In this document: positions 56,921-64,000 of the stretch, one piece after another
Layout of the letters: each line of letters opens with the position of its first letter
How positions within the stretch are numbered: the stretch's first letter is position 1
Source of the DNA: Sciurus carolinensis
Taxonomy: Eukaryota > Chordata > Mammalia > Rodentia > Sciuridae
Direction: 5' to 3'
Assembly (NCBI RefSeq): GCF_902686445.1
Contig: NC_062222.1
Coordinates: 132,749,035 to 132,813,034 of the forward strand
DNA: 64,000 bases
Notes under the pieces: generated by a model
Seen by the model: the letters and a program-made list of their open reading frames with translations, nothing else
Database searches by the model: none
What the model was told of the DNA's origin: nothing
Made by a program: the position numbers and the translations under genes

Positions 56921-57029
56921 GGGCTGGGGATATAGCTCAGATGGCAGAGTGCTTGCCTTGCAAGCACAAGGCTGTGGGTTCAATCCCCAGTACTGCAAAA
57001 AATAAATAAATAAATAAAAAATAAAACAA
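56921..57029 (+). mobile_element. ID SINE with target duplication
   Basis: 'gggctggggatatagctcag', 'agagtgcttgccttgcaagc', 'ggttcaatccccagtactgc' and an (AAAT)n tail. The flanks 'ctcagaact' at 56912-56920 and 57033-57041 are identical over 9 bp. Inserted in the old L1 3' UTR. Confidence 0.92.
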
Positions 57030-57041
57030 ACACTCAGAACT

Positions 57042-57590
57042 ATAGAAGGGCAATTTTTTTCATGCAAATAAATTCAAAACAGGAATAGAATATTAGATTA
57101 TGGGGAATGGCAATAAAATCGTAGGAGTGCCAGACAGGAAATAAGTGGAGGCTTTCTCTGGGGCAACAGTTGTAGAAGAGAGAGCAGTGGACAGGTTCCA
57201 AGTGTGCTTTCTTTTGAAGGTTAACTGACAGGCTTTGCAATGTTTATGTGTCCTGACTGAAGCAGGAAGACCAGGCAACAAAACTCACGGCCTCTGTCTT
57301 CATTAGTGGGCCGGGTCTTTGGGGCTTTTACTAGGACTAGAAGAGGAATGGTAGAGTTATCTTTTGGGAACTTTATTAGATGCCTAGTGAATGCTAATCA
57401 ATGTGTCGACCTCATCCTTCCCAAATGAACCTATTAATCATAAAATTTCCCCTGGGCTCAATACCACACATACATATTAGTCTTTATTCAATTATTTGTC
57501 CCAATTTGCTTTCATATTTCCCTAAGACAATTATCTAGAGTATATTCTATGAGTTTCTTTGATTCTTGTTTGTTTTGTTTGGTTATGGAG
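57042..57590. other. End of old L1, then unassigned
   Basis: 57042-57100 may finish the L1 3' UTR. Beyond that nothing is recognised. Confidence 0.4.
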
Positions 57591-57660
57591 CTGGGGATCT
57601 GACCGACAGCCCCACTCATGCTAAGCCAGTGCTCTCCCACTCAGCCACATCCCCACCCCT
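57590..57660 (-). mobile_element. ID-type SINE, antisense, diverged
   Basis: 'gagctggggatctgaccgac', 'gctaagccagtgctctccca' and 'ctcagccacatccccacccc' are a decayed reverse complement of the ID body. The (TTTGTT)n text at 57558-57580 would be its tail. No clear target duplication. Confidence 0.75.
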
Positions 57661-58419
57661 TAGAGCACAGCACCTACATCCTATCCATGACTTCCTGTCC
57701 ATACTCCTCCCTCTCTGACAAGCGTCGCAAATTACAAGTGTAGGAGTGGCAGTCAGTATTGCAATAACGCCTGCCTTCGGCACTCCATATATGACCATCT
57801 TTCCTGAATGCACAAGCATTTCTACTGGCCTAACACCATGCCTCTCTGCTGAGGGCTGATCGAAGTCACTTGCTCCAAGAGTTAGCAACGGAAACATGGC
57901 GCATGCATGCACACACCCACACCGTCACTAGTAAGCATTAGTACATAGTCTAGTTATCGGGAGGTTGGGACACTGTGCATATAGGTTGTTCTCTGAGCTG
58001 GGCAGAAGCATGATTTTCACGTGAGGGATGACCTTGACCTGGGCCTGGGGAAAGAGAATGATACCCACATGGAAAGCAGGAGGAAGCTGGAATTCTCCTT
58101 CCCTGCCAAGTTGGGGTTTGTTTATGGTAAAGATAAAGCAACTGAACAATGTATGTATAATACTTGACATACAATTTTCAGTACCATTGTTATTATTATT
58201 AATGTGTGCATTATTAGCCTCTGGATCCATGCTTCCTGACTGTGGAACTGGGTTGAAAGCCAATGTTAGTGACAGAGTATTTCCTGGGACTGAAATTAAC
58301 ACACACACCACACACACACACAGAGCTATATAAATCTGGTGCATTTTTGAGTTATGGTGGGTTTACGTGTTACTGTCAGCATAGTGATTCCAGAGCAGGA
58401 CAAGGGGATGGAAAGAGAA
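57661..58419. other. Unassigned, with (CA)n
   Basis: (CA)-rich run at 58298-58321. Minus-strand frames at 57616-58344 include SINE and CA sequence and show no domain. Confidence 0.45.
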
Positions 58420-58550
58420 TAAGTCTGGGACTCAGCAGATTTGTGTTCTGGATTTATCCCTTGCATTAATTAACTCTGACCTCAGGCGATGCTCTTTCTC
58501 TTTCTGTGGTCCTCAAGTTCCCTGCCTGTGAATAGAAAGTAAGACAACAT
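58420..58550 (+). repeat. MIR SINE
   Basis: 'ggactcagcagatttgtgtt', 'aattaactctgacctcaggc' and 'gtggtcctcaagttccctgc' followed by 'ctgtgaatagaaagtaagac' fit MIR in order. Confidence 0.5.
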
Positions 58551-59044
58551 GCTCTCCTGGACTGGACTCTTCCACTAGTGGCATTCCCTGGAGTTCCGTG
58601 AACTGGACTCCTCAAGCACAGCAGAAAGAACCTGGTCGATGCATTTATTCACACATGGAAGAGCCGGAAGACAGTTCAGAGCAGGGGTTCACATGGAACC
58701 TGTCATGTGGTTTTAAGGGCATCTGACTCAGCTGGCCCAGGCCATGGGCTGCTCAGCTCTGGGGTGAGGCTGTGTTAACATCTGGCTCAGGGTGGTGTCA
58801 AGTGACTAAGGAAGAAAGTGTAACTGCTACTGGCCTGGACTCCAGCTCACTTTTGGTGGTTACGATACCCACAGCCTCGCACAAGGCAGCAGAGTTTCTA
58901 TAGATGCACATCCTGTAATACTCATAGTAACAGTGATAGCATTGCAATAATTGCTGGGCTAATCGCAGATAGCTACCTTGTTCAAGAAAAACTGCTAAAA
59001 GCAGTTGGGGTATATAAACTCATGAATCTTCATAACACTGGTTT
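58551..59044. other. No recognisable feature
   Basis: Ordinary mixed sequence without open frames of note. Confidence 0.4.
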
Positions 59045-59165
59045 AAGTCTATAGTTGAGGAAACTAAGACAACAAAAATTATTAATGTCCTACTTTCTCA
59101 CGCTAGTAAGAGGAAGAGCTAGAATTTGAATTAAAGAAGACTCAAGTCTGGGGTGAAATTCATCA
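59045..59165 (-). repeat. MIR SINE, antisense
   Basis: 'tagttgaggaaactaagaca' and 'gctagtaagaggaagagcta', followed by 'gaatttgaattaaagaagac', are antisense MIR. Confidence 0.65.
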
Positions 59166-61381
59166 TGCTACAGCATACACGCACATGCTGTGTACACACA
59201 GCATATACACACATGCACATACCTCTCCATGGAGACAGGTATTATCACATGTAGAACACATTTCCATTCCCTGGGAAGGCTAATTCACTTATCCAAATTC
59301 AAATATGTTTTTTAAAAATATTGTACCTGTGTAACACTTTACAGCTATAAGCACTTCTTTTTGCTTCTTCACTCAGAAAACTAGGCTTGCCTTCCAGAAC
59401 CGGCCGCAATGCCACCCCACTTGTAAAGCATCAGCTGACTCCTCTGGAAATTCCCCCATCTTCTGAGCTCCTGCACCACTTCCCACTCCCACTCTGTCAC
59501 ATTGTCCCTGGCTGCCTGTGTACATTCACAAGTAGGCCTCTTCACAGACTCCAGGATGCTATTCTATGCTCTTGACTACAGACTTTCTTCCACTTGCTCC
59601 TGAATAGACGAGGAGCTAGCTAACTGGGGAATGAATGAATGAGCCAATGAAGGAGTGGCAAGATGCATTGTCTCCACTGGTCTCTCACAATTCTGTGAGC
59701 AATGTCCAACACCATTCTTGGTCCCATTTCTCAGAAAGCACAAATGAAGCTCAGAAACTGCTTCTCTTAAGTTTATCAGAAATATAGGGTAGACTCGAAG
59801 CCCACTGCTTTGGCTTCAGTCCTGTGACCTGGTACTATTGTTCTAGCTAACCCCATCTGCTGGAGAAACGGGAAGAACTGAGTTCCCAGAGGTGGTTGCA
59901 ATGTGGAGCTGAGACTGCTGGCTCCTTCTAAGCTGAGCATGGTCTCTTGCCTTGCATTCCTAACAAGCCTAGCCAAGGGTGAGGCATAGGCAATAATGAA
60001 ATGTTTGCTTTCTATCTATTTTCCCCATGTAGTCATTATTTTAATTTCATCTTTTTTTCTAGTGACAACTGCATTTCAGCTACTCTTCTTTGTATTTGGA
60101 CTACAGTGTTGCATCTTGCTTTGGACTATATTCAACATTCTTCTAAGAAATGTCTTTAAGTAAAAATTCTGCATGTATTTTCTTGAACTTAGACATTTTA
60201 TAATGAGTAGGAGTGTTATTTTGCTAATTAAATGCAGTCCTTAAAGGCTAAACATTATTAATTTCCCAAACAAGGAAAATATTTTTAGCATAAAAAATTA
60301 ATTACTTATGAAGAATTTGAAAAAAAATGTGCACATCTTTGCTTCATTATAACTGCAGAATGATCTTAGATTAGAGGTTATATGATATCACTTTAATGGC
60401 TTTAAACAATAAAATATGGCTGTTTTACTGAATTATTGAATATGTTTAATTGCAGGTTGTATACTATGAACTATTGATTTGATAATTATTCATGTGGACT
60501 ATTAAAAAAGTTGATTCATTTTTTATTTTACCATTTTAAGCAACACTTATTTATTATTTATAATTTGAGAGCTAGGAATAAAAGAATTTTAGTACAATAC
60601 CATATTTCTAAAGTAGGGCAGGTCTTTGTGGGAGTCCAAGGTAACATTATAAAGTATAATCAAAAATTAAATAACTTTAAATTTCAGGAGGTGAAAAAAG
60701 ATACCCTTTTCCTGCAGTTAAATATTTTAATTGTAGGACTATTCACACTGACTTATGAACCTTTCCAACTTAAATGAAATATTTAATATGAAATATAAAA
60801 TATTTTAACTGCTCTGTAGATTTCTCAAAAAAGAATTGAAGGGGCGTTCTTCTTTCTTTTCATTTTGTCTCCTAAAGAAAAGAATTTCTTTCTTAACCCA
60901 GTCATTTTTCCTTTCATATTAAGAACAAAGGAATCGGGTCAGTGGAGAATTTCAACAAGGGATATTTTGAGCTCATCACTTAACTAGTGGTTAAAAAAAG
61001 ACAGATATCTAAATAGGCTACAGTTCTTGTGTCTCAGTCTTTTTTTTAGGGTGCTCTCCATTGGTTGGCAGTATAAGTTCAATTTTATGTTGTGGAATTG
61101 GTTGTGTACCGAGTGCTCTGTAAACTGACAAGGTACGTTGACACTAATTAAGTACCTCCTGTGTGTAGTTTAAGTGGGTGTTTTATGTACATCGACTCGC
61201 TTAAAATGGCTGTATCATTAACACCATTGTATATATTGGTGAAGTGAAAGGCAAAGACAGTCAATTGAATTTCCAAAGATACAAATCCAAGAAGAAATAG
61301 AACTCATATTCATAAGCCAGCTCTGATTTTCACTGTAGCTTAATCTTTTTATTCTTTACCATTATCTACTTTTATGCTTTC
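59166..61381. other. Unassigned, AT-rich, single-copy-looking
   Basis: CA/TG patch at 59167-59222. The remainder, especially 60130-60800, is AT-rich with no repeat I recognise and no credible frame. Confidence 0.4.
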
Positions 61382-61485
61382 ATTAGTGCATTAAAATTAT
61401 ACATAATAGTGGTGTTTGTTGTGACATATTCATATAAGCACATAATTTTTGCTGTTATATATTCCCCAGTATCTTGCTCGAAATA
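61382..61485 (-). mobile_element. L1 3' end fragment, antisense
   Basis: 'agtgcattaaaattatacat', 'aatagtggtgtttgttgtga', 'catattcatataagcacata' and 'tattccccagtatcttgc' are the antisense L1 3' terminus. Confidence 0.7.
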
Positions 61486-61861
61486 TCACACACTAATTTT
61501 CTTAGTCCGAGCACTGTGGCACCCCGAGGTCTTTGGAATGACTGGATGGCTGTCCCTGTAAAGGGAGCAGCTTAGGAGGAGCACACAGGCAAAGAGTTGA
61601 TCTCATGGGTGAATGCTAGGGTCTGGAAACTGGGAGTGGGTAGCAGAAGGTAAACCTTGCATGCCAAAGAAAGGAGTTTAATGTTAACCCGAAGACAAAT
61701 TGATATGTTTCCTGCAGGTTATTCTGATAATTACAGGTATGATTATATACACATGATAAAAAGGAAGGTGAGGAACTGCTCGGAGGTAGGAGGAAGCAAA
61801 TGGCAGGAAGTTCATAAGTGGAAGAGATGACAGATGATTATGGCTTCAGTTGAGCTCTTCT

Positions 61862-61990
61862 CAGACATTACTCTGCCTCAGAATCTTCTGGTGGTGTGGT
61901 TAAAATGCAGATTATGATTCCTTGGGTCTGAAATGGGGGACCCAAATTCTGTACTTCTAACAAGCTTTCCAGGTGGTAAATATTGCTGTT
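61862..61990. mobile_element. MER5A-like hAT DNA transposon relic
   Basis: 'gcctcagaatcttctggtgg', 'gttaaaatgcagattatgat', 'ctgtacttctaacaagcttt' and 'ccaggtggtaaatattgc' are the MER5A core in order. The terminal repeats are lost. Confidence 0.7.
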
Positions 61991-62974
61991 GTATGAAACA
62001 CAAGCCTGGTGGTCAGAAATGAGGACAGAGCATCTCCAGGTTGATCCCTGGGCCGACAGAAACAACATCACCCAAGAACTGGTTAGAACTGCGAGCTCTC
62101 TTGCCCCAGACACATCAGTTAAATCCAGATTCTTGGAGTCTGGTACAGGCACCAATCATGTTTTAAGTTTTAATATTCAGTTGAAAGGAAATCAGTGTCC
62201 TGAAATAGAGAAAGTGGGGACAAATGAAAAAACAATAACTCTTTCAGGATGGATTTGGAGAGTAGAATCCAGCACAATTGAGTAGAACTTATGTGGATTC
62301 TAAAATTAGACGACCTGATTTTATTGTTAAACCCCTTCCTTGTTTCTTAAATATGAAATTTTTAAAGAATTTTTCTGCTGACAGTGTAGGTCATGCTTGG
62401 AAAAATGTATCATCTTCTGCCTGGCAATTAAGTAATTTGGATACTTACTTTAATTAACAATTGTACTTAAACAAAAATGCATTGCGTACAAGAGCATATA
62501 ATGAAACACAAGAATTAGCTGGGAAAAATGCTGTGTAGTAAGATGGAGGAAGAATAATGGGGATGATGGTTTCCTAAACAAATAAACAAAATTGCTTCCA
62601 ACTTTCATTGTGAAGCATCCATGAAGTATCTGGCAAAATAGTTAGAAAAAAAATTCTGACTGCTTGCCGCAATAAGCTATATCATCTCAGAGAATGAACT
62701 TTAATTAGAATATCACTAGTGTCAAATTAGTAATAAATGTTTAAGACAAACTGAGATGGCAATAGTATGGGAACACCGTCACTGATGTAAAATCTGCTGT
62801 AAATTGCAAGGAATTTACATTTTCCATTAGCACACAGTCATAAGCATAAAAATGATAAAAGGTTACATACAGTTTGGATGTTCTTCAACTTGACTGAAAT
62901 TATAGCAAAGAAATGGTGTGTGTAACACTTAAAATTCCTGAAGCTTAAATGTGCATGTGTTGGAGTCCCTGCAC
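61991..62974. other. Unassigned, AT-rich
   Basis: A 100-codon frame at 61983-62285 overlaps the MER5A end and has no domain. 62380-62880 contains many TAAT-type motifs and no recognised repeat. Confidence 0.4.
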
Positions 62975-63105
62975 CTCCACCTTCAGCTGTATGATCTTGG
63001 GGGAACTGAGTGTCATAAATCTGGGTTATCTCAGCGTTAAAGTGGAAACAGCTACTTGACTCCTGTCCTGGTAACCTATATGCAGTATTGGAATGAGCAG
63101 TAATG
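62975..63105 (+). repeat. MIR SINE (weak)
   Basis: 'ctgtatgatcttgggggaac', 'gggttatctcagcgttaaag' and 'tggaaacagctacttgactc' resemble MIR. Confidence 0.45.
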
Positions 63106-63272
63106 TGACTTCATGGAAGGGCTATGGAATTTTAGGTCCAAAAAAACTCAACCTAGAGTTCTACCTGCGTGGCCCACACAACAAAATTATTGTCTTTGGA
63201 TCTGTTTATTCACTTGCAAAAGGGTAGTTTTGAGATTGTATGAAGTAATGCAAGTGAATCATTATTATGGAG

Positions 63273-63797
63273 TGCAACTTAAGAACAGACTGATCACCAC
63301 TGAGAAGTCCAAATTTGAGAGTCTTTATTAAACTGGCCAGCTGACTGTCTCACACAATGCCCCAAAAAATGGCTATTGGGAGAACAGCCCCGACCACAGG
63401 ATTGTAGGGGTTCTTATACCAAAAATCACATCAAGCATAAGTGTCTGTTGCTATGATTCAAAATTACAAACTAACATCATGAGATTATCGACAGAGGGGG
63501 AAGTGGGTTAAAATGACCCTTACCTAGGTACAAACTAAAGAATGGTTGCTAACATCCACACAATCACTGTTTACATGGTACATTGGTTAAGAGCAATAGA
63601 GGTCAAAAGAGAGCAATTTTCACTACATAGGAGTTGCCACTGTATTTTATTAAACATGTCACACCAAGTAACTGATGATGGGCACAGAGGTGGGGTGTTC
63701 TCATGGGAGAAGCTTATTTCCTACATAACATGGAGCCTCAGAGTAAAATGGAGTCTGTTTGGTCATTTCCCTTAGAGTCTGGCCTATAACATTCTCA
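63273..63797 (-). mobile_element. Solo ERV LTR, antisense, with perfect target duplication
   Basis: A 525-bp unit beginning TG and ending CA on the plus strand, flanked by TGGAG at 63268-63272 and 63798-63802. Read on the minus strand it has U3 with 'gggaaatgaccaaacagact' and 'ccattttactctgaggctcc', a TATA-like TATAAG (63419-63414), an AATAAA signal (63329-63324) about 85 nt further on, and a short U5 ending 'ctgttcttaagttgca'. No internal retroviral sequence is present. The clean ends and exact duplication suggest a younger insertion than the MaLR relics. Family not identified. Confidence 0.85.
63414..63419 (-). promoter_or_regulatory. TATA-like box of the solo LTR
   Basis: Minus strand 'ggtataagaacc', correctly placed upstream of the AATAAA signal at 63329-63324. 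Confidence 0.55.
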
Positions 63798-64000
63798 TGG
63801 AGTCAAATCTGTCAGTCCATCACATCATGTGGCATGCAGAGGTGCTTAATAATTGCAATTAACATTATAGGTAATGAATATGTAGAGATTTTGCATACAC
63901 TCTGGACATCAGGGTTCATTTCATGTGATTATTACTATGTCCTACTCGCATCTTTCAGACACTCCATTTGATGAAATAGACAATGACATAGAAAGTTCTG

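Noticed and set aside
56921..57000. Possible tRNA-Ala gene
   Set aside because: It has A and B boxes, but the acceptor stem does not pair, and it has an A-rich tail and a target duplication: it is an ID SINE. The same applies at 25133 and 56264.
57616..58344. Two minus-strand frames of 98 and 138 codons
   Set aside because: They include ID SINE sequence and a CA microsatellite, so they are not conserved genes.

Overview
This window looks like non-coding nuclear DNA of a rodent, most likely a squirrel (Sciuridae). The best clue is a fused SINE at 23322-23530 with a 7SL/B1-like half and a tRNA-like ID half, the architecture of squirrel MEN-type elements, together with several single ID SINEs. 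Ancient placental repeats (L2, MIR, MLT1, MLT2-like, MER5A) and thousands of bases of AT-rich sequence fit a mammalian gene desert or a long intron. I found no host protein-coding exon, no functional tRNA or rRNA gene, no CpG island and no CRISPR array. The only long reading frame is the 680-codon remnant of LINE-1 ORF2 at 27840-29882. The other open frames are short, lie in or across repeats, and resemble no family I know.

Layout. 0-12 kb: an antisense ERVL-type LTR (548-1014), antisense L1 3' ends, L2 and MIR relics, and a MIR split by a MaLR LTR (10515-10880). 12.0-12.7 kb: a short L1 with a 5' inversion, bounded by a 14-bp target duplication. 13-27 kb: mostly unassigned sequence with L2, MIR, MLT1/MaLR pieces, microsatellites, the MEN-like SINE inside a MaLR LTR, and an ID SINE at 25.1 kb. 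27.8-30.1 kb: a 5'-truncated but open L1. 32-33.4 kb: MLT1 relic followed by an ERV LTR-like block.

34.9-40.4 kb is the most interesting part. A very old L1 5' region lies on the minus strand, with its 5' end near 40362. It is split by a 3-kb insertion (36326-39328) that has the layout of a retroviral genomic RNA, R-U5-PBS-internal-PPT-U3-R-poly(A). It has a tRNA-His-type primer site and is bounded by a perfect 16-bp duplication. This is what LINE-1 machinery would leave if it reverse-transcribed an ERV transcript. The internal part has no recognisable gag, pol or env frame, so the element resembles a non-autonomous VL30-like family.

43-50 kb: MLT1 relic, MER5A, MIR/L2, and an antisense MaLR provirus-like unit (48030-49712). 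50.8-57.1 kb: an old L1 on the plus strand carrying a stack of later insertions: an ERVL LTR with perfect ATCAT duplications, MaLR LTRs, a younger L1 3' end, and two ID SINEs in opposite orientation. 57-64 kb: another ID SINE, MIR, MER5A, AT-rich single-copy-looking sequence, and a well-bounded antisense solo LTR at 63273-63797.

Repeat family names come from recognising sequence patterns by eye, not from a library search. Boundaries are approximate unless a target duplication is stated.
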